A stretch of DNA of 64,000 nucleotides from Isoperla grammatica (taxonomy: Eukaryota; Arthropoda; Insecta; Plecoptera; Perlodidae). Numbering within the stretch: the stretch's first letter is position 1; every line of letters starts with the position of its first letter. The position numbers and the translations under genes were made by a program. The stretch covers positions 25,844,303 to 25,908,302 of the forward strand of contig OX246738.1 of assembly GCA_945910005.1 (NCBI GenBank), given 5' to 3'. Below, in pieces: positions 31,844 through 45,081 of the stretch. Below the pieces are notes generated by a model, which did not search any database, was not told the DNA's origin, and was given only the letters and a program-made list of their open reading frames with translations.

Positions 31844-34262
31844 GTAGGAGACTTTCAACCAGACCGATAAGCTTATGAGACACCCATAATTACCACATTC
31901 TTTGTGCACGCCCATTATTATTATAATATAACAATAATAATTTAAAGACCACAGTACTTTATTCAAACCACCAAACGTAGGTAGACGTTATCAACTGACG
32001 TTATGAGCTGGCGTTTTGATTCAAAACAATGTAGGTGTGATAGTGTTTGTGATTTGGTATATGTAATTATCACGTCAACATGGAATACTGGAACACAATA
32101 GAATCCTTTTGATCATAATATACATTTTGTTGTGACATCCCCATCCCATGGAATTTGTTAGCCGTATTATGAACAAAATTCAGGAATTTCAATAAACAGT
32201 TGACTGTTCTTTAGAAAATTTCTTTGCGTGCATTATAACAATATTGGATGGCGACCTTTTGAAGAGGTTATGTTGGATAAAACATCCGAAAGTGTAACAA
32301 CACCCCGTGACCCATGTCACCTTGTAACACAGATTGCCAAGAGGAATTCCAACTTTCTTGGACTGTGGATGTAAATATTAATAACCTTGCAGTCCTTCGC
32401 AGATATCGTTTCCCTGGAAACACACCGATTTGAACACATAACTGTTTTTTTAAATGGCATAATTAAAATTATATTTATGGTATCATCTCAATAATAAACA
32501 GTTGAACGTTTATAACTCAGGATGTATAGAATGGACATGTTTACGACGAACTTTGCATAGGTATTAGGAAGGAATTCACTTCTGAACTAAAAACTAAAAC
32601 TGACGAAAAATAAATGACGACTAAATAAAGAAGACTAAAACTGACAAACTGTTGTTCACTTAATGCAGGCTTAAAAGTTGCACAGTGCTAACATTACATA
32701 TGCAAAAACAATGTCAGACTATATCATCAGGTATTCTGGACTATCACGTTCTGCCTTAAGATGCCACTGAAAGCTGATAAGAACATTGATTACTCAACAT
32801 GCGTGAAGCAAACTCAACTTATTTAAAATGCTTCAATTTGTAATCTAAGTTTATAATGAAAAAAAAATATTAAAATATTTCCATTACAGGATGGTTAAAA
32901 TGGTATTAAACTGAACTACAAAATTCATATACAATACAGAAAAAATCTTATACTTTAGACATAATTTAGGTATAGGGGATATTATGTTTGTTTGAATAAA
33001 TTTTATTTCCGTCACTTATGACACATTTTAGTATATAATTACTGAAGTATGTTAATCAATCAATTAGTCGCATTTTGATAGAATCGTTTTGTGCTCCAAC
33101 TGTTTTGTAAACAACTAACTGTTGGTTTTAAACAGATTAAACTCTTGTTTAAACAAAGTATTACATTCAATAGCACACAAGTTAGTTGACCTAGATTTAG
33201 TTTATGTTAATATTATATTAATAGCAGCTATGATGATGTTGCTGGTATGTAATGGATATGTTTGGTTCCAATAGAAACATGGAATAACGACCGTTCAAAA
33301 ACATTGACTGAGCTATGTGTACGGACTTTGTGTTCTTTTGGTTTTTACTTTATTGCTCATATTTATTTTCGTTATGAAATTTTGATGCCTGTTTATATTC
33401 CTTACTTCTTTGTAGGTCTGGCACTAACATTTCAAAGCGCTTTCTAGAAGATCCGTCCTCGAAACGACAATAAAAAACGTATAAAAGTTTTTATTCCACA
33501 TTTCATACAAAACTCTAGTTCCAGCGTTGCCAACTCTACAACATGACATATTGCAGAAGCGAAACTGTCAAGATGCATTCCACTACGGCTCGCCAAAGAA
33601 GTTTCGAAAATAAATTCTTAGCATGGTAAAATCATAACACTTTTGTATTGTTTTTATTTTGTGAGAGATAGAATTTAGACGACCCTTCTTGTTTCTTCAA
33701 ACCTGCGGTTCTCGTTGTGAAATATGTTTCAGTGTCAACACCTCCATATATATATCTTTGTTGATAACTTCATTTGACTCACATGCGGCTAAATAACAAA
33801 AGGGAATATTTTTGATTTTTTTGTTTGGTTGTAATTGGATTACTGACGATGTTATGAAGCCAAAAATATTTCATTTTCCCATTTTCGTAAGTATTTTCAG
33901 TCATGACAGTACGTTGAAAATTCCACACATAATTATGGCGGGAAGAACAGGGCATGACGTCAGAACTGACAAGCATCAATCAGTACACAAAGGCTTATCA
34001 AATATCGTAGATGTGCCAAATATCTCAATCAAATTAGTATATTCACCTGTATAGACTTACTGTCATTTCGTTCCATTATGAACTACAACTGTTACTTCTG
34101 ACTTCAATGAGTACATTGTTCTTTAGTAAGGCAAGGCGATGATTTGCAAATACATTTATGATGATGGTGATGATGATGATGATGATGGTGATGGTGATGA
34201 TATTTGGGTTTTACGTCCCATATTTTTGCCACACTGGCTAATCGAGACGATAGTGGGTGAAA

Positions 34263-34481
34263 TATGAAGATGAAGATGAAGATGAAGATGAAGATGAAGA
34301 TGAAGATGAAGATGAAGATGAAGATGAAGATGAAGATGAAGATGAAGATGAAGATGAAGATGAAGATGAAGATGAAGATGAAGATGAAGATGAAGATGAA
34401 GATGAAGATGAAGATGAAGATGAAGATGAAGATGAAGATGAAGATGAAGATGAAGATGAAGATGAAGATGAAGATGAAAAG
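34263..34481. repeat. (GATGAA)n hexanucleotide microsatellite
   Basis: About 36 perfect GATGAA copies follow a GATGAT/GGTGAT-rich stretch (34158-34202). Acidic and Met-Lys repeat frames through it are artefacts. Confidence 0.97.
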
Positions 34482-35038
34482 GCGCCCTAATCACATGCAT
34501 TGCACATCGCGGGGATCAGCAAGGCAGGGCAGGGCCAAGGGGGAGGAGAAACCTTTAGTGGGACAGTAACAGTGAGGTTTAACCATCCTTTTTACGAGAA
34601 AAGTCCGCAAAATGGAATAACGTCATACTTTGTAACGCAATGAAAATCAAACTATGACATTATGAAGTGAAAAATGTATGTTGCCGGTCTTTGTAAATAA
34701 AGGCCAATCAATTTCAGATGAAGAAACTAAATGTAACTAAATGAAAGAAATATTGATTATGGATCGAGTATTGTAATATTTATAAGAATCGCCCTGAAAT
34801 CCTGTCGGATGGTTTATCACCAACATCTCAGCCGATGAAGCCGGGACCAGAGGACCAGGGGACGAAGCAAACTTGGTACGACAAAAACAAGATACTTGAA
34901 ATAGGAATGCTATCTAGGAAGTTTCTGGGCAATAAAGAACTCCATTTATGATACTTAAAAAATACATCTGTGCTTTGAGCGGTCTCGGTTAAAGCTTAAG
35001 AACAAAGAAGTTGGTTTTATTTGAGGAGGGGCTGGGAG

Positions 35039-35052
35039 GGGGGGGGGGGGGG
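35039..35052. repeat. Poly-G tract
   Basis: An uninterrupted G run of about 14 in an otherwise AT-rich intron. Confidence 0.9.
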
Positions 35053-35424
35053 TCCTAATGTTCGCTCTTTAGTATGGTCCGTGTACATCCTTGAGGAATA
35101 TTTGCTACCGTTCTGGCTGTGGTTATAAATGCTTTTGTAAGATAGTAATAAAATATGTAAATAGTATGACATAAAAGTAGGCAATATCAGTGGCGTAATT
35201 GCTGGTGGGTAAGGGGGTCGCCCCCACCCCCCAAGTTGTAACAAGAGGGGGGCAAGGGAGAGAAACAATGACTGCCAATTGCTAAATGTATAAAAACTGG
35301 ACACTTTGCGTCTTAAGCTATGCATCCACTGCACATGATTTACGTGTATTACAGTTGACAAAGCGAGCGACAAATAAATTGTGTCTACACAATATTCTGA
35401 CTTGCAATAGTATTAAAATATACA

Positions 35425-35944
35425 CTAGGAAAACGCTCTGTTTGACGCGTTGATAAGCGAGCGCGTCCATATCTACGAACGTTCTGGCGAAAAGATCTCA
35501 AAGCTAATAAAAACAACAATTAACAACAATTCAAGAATGTGCATTTCAAAATGTTTTCTAATTTCCATAGCTATTATAGCCTACTTCCCGATATATTGTT
35601 GAATGCAGTGCAATTTGCGTTGCTAAGAATTTTCGTTGTCTGTCTAGTGTTTTCGCGGCGGTCCACCACCGGTACTAACAGTTATTGAGTGTAACTTTGT
35701 AACTTTTCGAACGATTTTGCCTCGAAACTATACACCTTCAATCCACATCGAGGCTTGTGGATGGTCCAAATTTCAAGTTGATCGGACTTTCCGTTCGACC
35801 GCTATCGACAGACATAAAAACAAAACAAAAAACAAACAGCATGAAGTGCCATAAGAGTCTAGTACACAAAAAAAAAAAAAAAAAAAAAAAAAACAGAACG
35901 AAGGGCCATAAGAGTCTCGTGGAGACGCTCGCTTCGCTCGCTTA
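35425..35944 (-). mobile_element. Helentron/HINE-like element, head-to-tail pair, member 1
   Basis: It reads inverse to the copy at 9022: it starts CTAGGAAAACGCTCTG, then the hairpin and GACGCGTTGATAAGCGAGCG, and ends CGCTCGCTTCGCTCGCTTA. A poly-A run (about 35868-35893) sits where the other copies carry a CAAA or TTTG run. Its end overlaps the start of the next copy at 35943. Confidence 0.7.
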
Positions 35945-36675
35945 GGAAAACGCTCTGTTTGACGCGTTGATAAGCGAGCGCGTCAATATCTACGAACTTT
36001 CTGGCGAAAAGTTTTCAATGCTAATACGAACAACAATTAACAACAATTCAAAATGCGCTTTGCAAAAATTGTTCTTATTTCCATGGCTATTATACTTTCC
36101 GACATTGTTGTATGCAGTGCAATGTGCGTTGCTAAGAATTTTCGTGGTCATGTTTTCAACACGGTCCGCCACCGTTACTAACACTTATTGACAGCAATAG
36201 AAATGTAATTTCTGCCTCTAATACGTATCGGATCGCGTTTACATTAGTATATTCGTAACCGGACAAAAATTTACTATAAGATAGCCACCTCACATTTTGC
36301 CGTTACTGCGTTTTAGAAACATATTTTCGAGTAACTTTCGTGTAACTTTGCCAATACTTATCAGATCGCCATTACATTAACATATTCGTGACCGGAAAAA
36401 TTTGTAGAAAAATCTGTGTACCTCACATTTGGCCGCCATTTTGTTTCAGAAAAATATTTTGCAGTAACTATGGTGTAACTTTGTAACTTTTCGAACGATT
36501 TTGCCTCAAAACTATACACCTTCAATCCACATCAAGGCTTGTGGATGTTCCAAATTTCAAGTTGATCGGACTTTCCGTTCGACCGCTATCGACGGACATA
36601 AAAAAAAAAAAAAAAAAAAAAAAACAGAACCAAGTGCCATAAGAGTCAAGTGGAAACGCTCGAATCGCTCGCTTA
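35943..36675 (-). mobile_element. Helentron/HINE-like element, head-to-tail pair, member 2
   Basis: It follows the previous copy without spacer (CTTAGGAAAACGCTCTG...) and ends TCGCTCGCTTA. It is longer than member 1 because it retains an internal diverged tandem repeat of about 130 bp (ATATTCGTAACCGGACAAAA at about 36250, ATATTCGTGACCGGAAAAAT at about 36383). A poly-A run lies at about 36600-36624. Confidence 0.7.
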
Positions 36676-36844
36676 CTTAATTTTTAGTTATTGGTCGGCC
36701 ATCAGACAGAATTATGTATCACTATGTAGTGAATGGGTTGTGCTCGTGGAATATTGGCCGCCATATGTGACATATTTTGATATGTTCAAAATAAAATCAT
36801 TGGCTAAAACAAAATATATTGTTAACTGGTCACAAAATTGGTTC

Positions 36845-36914
36845 TGCGTGTGCGTGTGCGTGTGCGTGTGCGTGTGCGTGTGCGTGTGCGTGTGCGTGTG
36901 CGTGTGCGTGTGCC
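36845..36914. repeat. (TGTGCG)n hexanucleotide microsatellite
   Basis: About eleven perfect TGTGCG copies, the same motif and strand as at 1-384. Confidence 0.97.
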
Positions 36915-38059
36915 CCCCATTATTTCCCCATTAGGTTTTTATTTCATTCCTCTCTTGATTATTTCTATTGTCCTGAGCCAGGACTGAATATTTTCACGCG
37001 CCAATCAACCTTCTCTTGGATTTACGATTTGCCGCTTCGTTACCCCACGTGACAGAACGTTCATTGCGACAGTGATTGTGTCGCTGAGGCTCGGCATTGT
37101 TTACTGGCGATGAGACGATGACGTGGAGGTATTCGGACGAGTTCAAGCCAATGACATTTGACCCCAGTAGATAAGCGAACACGGGGGTAGGTATAAATCA
37201 AATGTATTATGGGTGGGATTCAAGTGAGAGACGTTTTTATTTTATAAGGTTGATTGTTTTGTGGCACAATATATGGGGGGGGGGGGGGGTTAATTAACAT
37301 GTATTGTACCGTTAAACTCTTGTCTGCTGGAATTCTTATTGACATTTCAAAGCTCGTTGTCCGGGAAGTTATTCGTAATACATGAAATAGTTTCCGTAAT
37401 GAAAATGACAGTGCAGATATGCGTGCAATGCAGTTAACGAGGATTTTCGGAATATGAAACTTTTTACAAAGTATCTTATATTTTGTTATTTATACGCGAA
37501 AGATGAATACATGTGGCGCCAGTGTCGCATTGTACTACAATTTCCCATATTGTTGTTATATCTTATCACTTATTCTTTCCCCCAAAGTGCTTCTGCAAGT
37601 GCTTCTTAGGAAGCTCATTTATCCAGTCTGTATCTCTCTATCGTCCGTACAGGGCATGTTGTCCATGGTGGTGGTAGTCTTTAATCATGGTTCATCTTAG
37701 CTACACAACATTCCAATTTAATGGTAAAACCAATCAATAGATTGGTAGAAAGCTCTGGCCAACTGGATCCTGTTGTTGATTCACTTGTCAATCTTTTCAT
37801 TTTCCATAATTCCATTAACAATGTCTTGTTTTAGTGTTCTTGTTCAAATACTGTTAATCGACTGTCAGTTACATTTATAACTCATTTCAGAAATCCATAC
37901 AATATAGATTCAGCTACACTTATTTCCACGAATAATAATTAAGACTTATCACATTCGTCAAAATAAGATGTTTTACATGAAGGGTTCATTATGAAATAGA
38001 GAATTAATATTATAAATTATGCTTCCTTGTCAGGAATTACTTTTAAAAGCTGTATGTCC

Positions 38060-38470
38060 ACCTAGCCTGTGGAACTCCCGACTTCGGTCCATTAAAATTG
38101 CTTAAAAATATTTTTAAATTGTCCCAGATGTAGATCAAAATATGTCACCCTGTAGAGAATTTAGTGCTCTTTCTTAAGAATGTTTCTTTGTTCCAATCAA
38201 TATTTCCGTTTTTCAGATGGTCTAAACCTTAATTATCTTTTGTAATTCGATGTTGCTGGACACCTTTCACACCTAACTTAGAACATCTGCAAAACGGAAA
38301 TATGTTATTGGAATAAAAAACCATTCATAAGAAAGATCATTCAATCCTCTGTCTATAGGATGACATATTTTGTTTTTCTTTTGGGAGAATTTAAAACTAT
38401 TTTATATAAATTTAAACAAACCTAAATCGGGTAAAAGCCTTAAAAGGTTAAACAGTCAGATGTTGCAGTA
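38060..38470. mobile_element. Foldback element related to 3310-3530
   Basis: The left side (GACTTCGGTCCATTAAAATT, ATCAAAATATGTCACCCTGT) and the right side (GGATGACATATTTTG, AACATCTGCAAAACGGAAAT) form imperfect inverse halves. A related segment with the same order of blocks lies at 3310-3530. Boundaries are approximate. Confidence 0.55.
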
Positions 38471-38922
38471 AACCATCCGTTTCACTTCCTTTAAAGACCT
38501 TTCACATCTCATTCAATATTCAGGTCTGCGAATTTCCTGAGTCCTCCGTAGTTAAATCTGCTGATGAATTCAGCGCCTTTCAGAAGGAACCATGATGTAA
38601 TTATTAAACGCGATTTGTTGTTTCAAGGAAGCTTTGAACCCATACTGTGAATTAAGAGCGCCCCTTAAAGTAGCGCTCTGCTTTCAGCCGGTATTTGCTA
38701 GATGTGTGCTCTTGCGCGTTGCCACAAATGTAAATGTTACCCACGGGTCTTAAGCCTCAGTTTCGAACCGTAAATTTTGTTAAATATACAAATTAATATA
38801 AGTAATTGTGTCCCTCACAAGTGGCCCCAAATGTAAAAATGGTTGCATTGGGCATTGGTCATTTGCCGGTATTTGGATGTTATTCGGAGCTTGAAAACTA
38901 TTGCCACGTTTCAAATAAACAA

Positions 38923-39276
38923 AAGTAACAAACTATGGGGCACTCAAAATAGACAGATACATTCTGGTGGCAAGAAAATATACTATTAATAGGAACAGTT
39001 TAGCTGTCAATCGTTCATTGTAGTTTATTGTTAAATCATCAATGGCGCAGATGAGGAGGTTGCTTAGCAGCGCTATCTATTTGTTATTATTATTATTGTT
39101 GTTGTACGAATAATTATCGCTGCTAAGCAACCTCCTTATCTGCGCCATTGATGATTTAACATTTAACAATAAAACTACAATGAACAATTGACAGCTAAAC
39201 TCCTCTTCATAACAGTTTACTTTCTTGCCACTTGAATGTATCTAGTCTATTTTGAGTGCACAATAGTTTGTTACTT
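38923..39276. mobile_element. Foldback MITE, 354 bp
   Basis: Long imperfect inverse arms run from AAGTAACAAACTATGGGGCA (38923) to TGCACAATAGTTTGTTACTT (ending 39276). The inner parts pair strongly (AATCATCAATGGCGCAGATG and GCTTAGCAGCG with their inverses) around a TTATTA loop. Non-coding. Confidence 0.8.
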
Positions 39277-39798
39277 AATAAAAATGTTGATGCAATGTTC
39301 GTATGTTGTAATTTGATGTCGCATGTTGTGATTTCTCTCACTTGTATGACAAAGGGGATTAATAATTAGATGAACTCAAGTTCCCTTTAATCCCTATCAT
39401 TCATGAGCATATTGATTATAAGCATATTATAGCACGCATTCTAAAACTAACTGTGGATCACAGAAATGAAATCTATACAAACTGTATTGCAATTACAATC
39501 GCAAAAAAATAACGAATGTATGGATAAATAGGCCATAACGATGAGACTCATAGCATATTTAGATAGCAATAATTATTATATAGCTACTTAAGCCTTCATT
39601 TGTTGGGTCATAAATCCACTCTACATTGAAACACATCAAATACACGTAAAGAATACCTTATTTTTATTTTAAAAATTAACATTCAGTATGTTCTGCTTAA
39701 GTTGAATGAAGAAATTTAGAATATATCTCAAATCTTTTTTTGGCGGGTACACTTTTTCTCGCGCTGAATTATAACAGACGAAGTTGGCCGGAAAGCTG

Positions 39799-39895
39799 GT
39801 TCTATATTTGGTTCGGACTAAGTCCATTGGGCTGAGAGCGATCACGGACTCAATCCCAGCATTCGTTCTGAGGAGTGAGGAACCATGATAGCACC
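39799..39895 (-). repeat. SINE family 2 fragment
   Basis: CAATCCCAGCATTCGTTCTG and GTGAGGAACC correspond to the inverse of part of the SINE body at 41220-41290 and to 42825-42860. Confidence 0.5.
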
Positions 39896-41144
39896 TTCAA
39901 ATCCAGACTGTAGCTGGTGGGAGGCGGTAGAAGGCGGTTGGAGGAAGCGTTTCGACATTTATATTTATGCACCGTGTTCACGTTCGTTAGTTATAACTTA
40001 CAACGTAAACGAAGCCTGGAAAAGAATATTACGACGTTCTCATTTATTCTTAAAGAGCTATTTAAAACCGTTTACATTTCCAACATGTATTTATATATAC
40101 GTTTTGGTAGCTACTTTTGAAAGGTTGAAATCGCGTCCAGTTTGCTTATTACTTGAAACATGAGAGTGGTTGCAAACGGAAAACATTGAAAAGTCTTTTC
40201 AGAATTTGAGGAACGTGCATTTGGAGTTTTCATAATAAGTGACACTTTCGTTCTCAACACGTACCGATGTGTTTTGCTAAAATATATTTGTTGTATAAAT
40301 GTTTAAGGTCCAGTATTATGAACTTAAAAATAAATTTAAAAAAGTAAATAAACCGTGATAAATATTAGGAAGGCTATACTAAATTGTTTTCACAATGGCA
40401 ACAATCAATGGGAAGCCTGGTGGCCATGGTGAAAGCAAGTTTGTTGTTACTTAATATTTATCCGATGTTCATAATACCGAGCATAAGTTTATTATGTTCA
40501 TTGTATATTTGGTCACGTTTCCTCGGTTTTTAGATTGATTGCTTTTATATTGTAAATTTGAAGATACACCTTTAAAAAAATAATACAAAATTGTATTTAT
40601 CAATATACATTTTGTTTTGGTTTGACCTACAGTCTAGTTCAGAATATAACCAATGTGGAACTTTTTGATCGAGACCGCTAATTTCAAGACCAACTTGGCA
40701 TTGACTGACTCTCCCCGTTCGAAGAATTTATAGACATGTTAATCAAACCAACCAGTTAATCCTTATAAATAAAAAAATAGAACTTAATTTCGACGTTTTA
40801 GCGTAGACTCTATTTAACAATAACGATTTTGGTGGAGGTGCCGGGTCAAGGTCATAAGATTATTTATTTTCATTTTTATTTCAAGGACAATTTAAAAAAA
40901 ACATGTTAAATGTGCTACCTCTAACTGTCGTACTTCCCAACTGTGACATTTGAGGACTTTAACACATCCCACGTAGTGTTGGGTAGTTGGAAGGTTTACA
41001 GAGTCTTACATCAGCGCTGGGAAGAGTGTCGGTTAGTTTTTCTTCTCCTTCTTCTTCAAACCCGATGTGAACATGTATAAACATAGATGTCAAGTATTTC
41101 CATGTACTAACCTTATTAACTCTACTTATAGCTACCGATAGAGG

Positions 41145-41410
41145 TGGCTCAGTGGTAAGACGCGAGACTCTAATTCGGGAGGTCGCCGGTTCGATTCCGG
41201 CCACCGGCAGTCCTGACTGAAGGTTTTTTCCGAGGTTTTGCTCAGTCGTAAAGGCGAATGCTGGGATTGAGTTCTACTATCAGCCCTCGGACATTCCTCC
41301 CCAGCTATCCAAACACCCCAATAACCTAGTTAGTCACCTGAAGAGGGGCACATCAGGTAAAGCTGGAGTGCACCCTATAACAGGTATTCCTACGAAAAAT
41401 TATTAATTAT
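41145..41410 (+). mobile_element. tRNA-derived SINE, family 2
   Basis: The head has an A box (TGGCTCAGTGG at 41155) and a perfect B box (GGTTCGATTCC at 41188) in a tRNA-like stem (GCCGG...CCGGC). The body includes AGGTTTTTTCCGAGG, GCGAATGCTGGGATTGAG and CACCTGAAGAGGGGCACATC. The tail ends CCTATAACAGGTATTCC. Inverse copies lie at 42660-42905, 42200-42290 (partial) and 55335-55515, and a fragment at 39799. The cloverleaf is imperfect, so it is not a tRNA gene. Confidence 0.8.
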
Positions 41411-42199
41411 TGCTTATAACTAATTACATATATCATTGTCCATTTTATTTCTCCAGAACCAACTGAAGATGCTATATTATATATGTACGGTCGTGGCCAA
41501 GTTTTACTCATCCCAGCATTCGCTCTACGTATCATGAAAACTACGAAAACCATGCCATCAGGATGGAAAATTTCTTGATTTCTTCTTTCTTTCTTCTCAG
41601 TTCAAAGAAAACACGGAGCACGAGGCGCATGTTCAAGTCTGAGTTCAACACTCTATAGTGATATGAAACTCCGAGCGGTCTCTTACGCCTGATAAGTAGC
41701 CAGTAGTTTCTGTCCAAGTGCCGATAACATTCACATGCATCTCGTTTAAGGCCGACTCCCTTATTGCTAAACACCTGCAAAGAACGGCTGAACTTCCGCG
41801 TCGCTGCGGAACTGAGGGGAGGAAAAGAAACCTTGCAACCAATGGCGATGTTCCCCTTCGTAATTATCCAGTACAGCCAGTGTCACAATCATGTTAATCC
41901 TTAGGGAGGGTTGTAGGGCTCGCGAGGAATCTCATCCCATAAATTATCACAAAGTTAAAATTCACAAATGGGAGAGTCACTGAGGGAAAGAATATTAACT
42001 GATCTTTCGAAACGATTAACCGCCTAATAGTGCAAAATAACAGTGCACAAATAACGCGTATCGTTGCTTTGTATCTACATATTTTCAACGTATTCCATAT
42101 TATAAATTATATCTTTAAATAATTAATTCAATTTGGTACATTTCAAATCTACAATAGTGGTATTAATATTTTCAAATTACTCTTGTATAGTAATCATAT

Positions 42200-42290
42200 T
42201 TTTGCTGTATAATTCCCGTGATACGGTGCACACCTGTATTACTTTTACTAATATGACCCTCTTCAGGGCCCTTAATCCAGAACAGTTTTA
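42200..42290 (-). repeat. SINE family 2, 3' end fragment
   Basis: ATTCCCGTGATACGGTGCACAC and CCCTCTTCAGGGCCC are a diverged inverse of the 3' part of the SINE at 41145-41410. Confidence 0.5.
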
Positions 42291-42659
42291 AACGGTTGTA
42301 GCCGGTTATAAAGTTGCGCCCCCTATTCCGTAACCCGGGCGCAAGTTGCAACCGGATGCATATGTATAATAAAAAGAAAAATTTAAATTTTAAGTTATAT
42401 GAACCGATCAACCTCAAACTTTGTACACACATACATCAACATCTTAATATTACATGGTGATTGTTTTTTAATTTTGCAATCATTTTTCAAAAACACTGTT
42501 GTGCACATTCTGTTTTGCTAGCTGCAACAAAAATGTGTTTGCAAAAATGTGTGATCTGTGAGAAATTATAACAGGTAAAGCAATTACTTTGTTACATTCA
42601 GGTTCTAGCTTAACGCGACAAAAGTCAATGTTCGTGAAACCGCGTCTCATTCGCTCTAC

Positions 42660-42905
42660 CAGAGGAGATATAATTATAATTTTTCGTAGGAATCCCTGTT
42701 ATAGGGTGCACACGAGCTGTACCTGATGTGCCCCTCTTCAGGTGACTAACTATAGGAACAGTTGTAGGTATATTAGAGTGTTTGGATAGTTGGGAAGGAA
42801 TGTACGAGGCCTGATAGTATGATTCAGTGCCAGCATTCGCTTTGACGACTGAGGAAAACCTCGGAACGGTCAGAGGAGATTCAGTGGTTGGTTCATTCAG
42901 CCAAC
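42660..42905 (-). mobile_element. SINE family 2, inverse copy
   Basis: TTTTTCGTAGGAATCCCTGT, GTGCCCCTCTTCAGGTGACT and CGAGGAAAACCTCGG-like blocks match the inverse of 41145-41410. The tRNA-like head is degraded. Confidence 0.7.
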
Positions 42906-43061
42906 GCACAACTTACGTTACATCTCAGATCTGGGCGTGGTAGGGAAGATTATGTTCAAGATAAAGAATCTCTCCCCCCCCTCATCCCCCTATAAATGGA
43001 AAGCACTTATGTTTGCTTCGCGATTTAATCAAAATATCCCTACGGAAACCACTTGAATTAT

Positions 43062-43145
43062 TAAGGGAGAGTAGCGAGCGTCTCCATTCTACTTTTATGG
43101 CAGTCGAATTGAGTTTGTTTTGTTTTTGTTCCTTTTATGTCTCAA
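43062..43145 (+). repeat. Helentron/HINE-like 5' end fragment
   Basis: TAAGGGAGAGTAGCGAGCGT, CTCCATTCTACTTTTATGGC and a TTTTGTTTTTG run parallel the first 80 bp of the element at 9022. Confidence 0.55.
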
Positions 43146-44663
43146 ATCGCGATCTCCCGTCAAATTATGTGAAGAAAATTTCAACTTACAGGCAAAAATC
43201 AATTAATTCAGATGCAGCATTAAAGAAGAAAACTAACAAATACAGAAAATACGTAATGAATGAAGCCACAGCGGATAGAAAGTACAGTATGAAAGGTGAA
43301 ACAGTTGAACACATCCGGATGCAAATTTCTTCATCAAACAGATTATCTTTATCGAAATGACCAAGATGTAAATATTATTCCTACATCAAAGGTTGCCATA
43401 AAATATAAACTAATAAACACAAGCGCTGCTTTTTACAAGGTATTTGTTACAACTATGAGAAAGTACTAGATAGCAAAGACTATACAAATATTATTGAGGA
43501 GCAACAGCTACGATAGGTTTTGTTACTTGCAAAACTTGATTTTATTATTTATTCTTCCATGAGTTGAATTTTGGATGATTTTTTGGAGCCTTACATTGTC
43601 TTCGGGTTGAGCTACAATTGCAACAACATTAGACTGTTACAATTTTTAAAGGTTTTATCCTTTAGACCGCGATATAATATCGAAAACTTCGTTTATATTT
43701 TAACTGGAAACAGTCGTGTAAAATTGCAGGACTGTTGCACATTCTTCCTAGGAGCAGAAAACACTTAGGCTAGGCCTACCTCTTAAGGTCCGAGGCATCC
43801 TCTGCACTTATATCTGGACACTGAATGTTGACGTACGTTCTTCTACCCGTTACCCTTGTGCGAAGGGTGCGGAGCAACCAACCCCGAGCAACGTCGAAGC
43901 TTGTCAGGAGAAGAAGAGTTCATCGTGTATAACACACAACAGCGCACTCAAGGGCTGATTGAACTTCAAGAAAATATACGCACCCCTCTTCTCAACGTTG
44001 ACTGTCACGTAATTTTTGTCCCTATATGAGTGAAAAATTCAAGATGCGAGTTTGCTTGGAAGAAATCTGTCTAGGGGTTGTGGTTGCTTTAATATTCTAG
44101 AAGAGCTCAAACCGCAACAAACATGTATCCGGTTGAATCTTCACATCTCCGTTCTGGCATCTGCACTGATGTAATCGAGTTTTTTTTTATCATGAGTTGA
44201 AGAAATGAACCTTACATACTGCGTCTTCTATTATATCATGTTTATTTAAAAATTAAATGAGAAGTAAATTATTGGAGCTTAAGAAATGCGTGTGCGATAT
44301 GCGGTTACAGATGTGCTGGAAAATGGAATTCAAAATAGTTGTGTGCGTATTTTGGACTACTTCATTTTACTAAATGGATAGAAACTAGTCTCACTAAGAT
44401 TAATCTACACATGGGTTTTACTATGGTTCGGGGAGAATATATACAGACAGTTATAGACTGTCTACGTGTAGAGATAATACAAATGTTTTCTCTAAACACC
44501 ATGAAGAATGTTACTCTTAACAAAACGACCTTTACGGTGGGTTGAACAACAGACACTCAGACCGTAAATAAGACATTTGTATCAAAGTATCTTTCTTGTT
44601 ACACTGTTACACTTCAAGTGACAGATAGTACCTGCTTGTACCAAGGCTTAGACCAAATCAGTT

Positions 44664-45081
44664 GCGCACACGCACACGCACACGCACACGCACACGCACA
44701 CGCACACGCACACGCACACGCACACGCACACGCACACGCACACGCACACGCACACGCACACGCACACGCACACGCACACGCACACGCACACGCACACGCA
44801 CACGCACACGCACACGCACACGCACACGCACACGCACACGCACACGCACACGCACACGCACACGCACACGCACACGCACACGCACACGCACACGCACACG
44901 CACACGCACACGCACACGCACACGCACACGCACACGCACACGCACACGCACACGCACACGCACACGCACACGCACACGCACACGCACACGCACACGCACA
45001 CGCACACGCACACGCACACGCACACGCACACGCACACGCACACGCACACGCACACGCACACGCACACGCACACGCACACGC
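44664..45081. repeat. (CACACG)n hexanucleotide microsatellite
   Basis: About 70 perfect copies over 418 bp. It is the reverse complement of the TGTGCG motif at 1, 36845 and 60853. It is alternating purine-pyrimidine. Six reading frames stay open through it, none coding. Confidence 0.98.
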
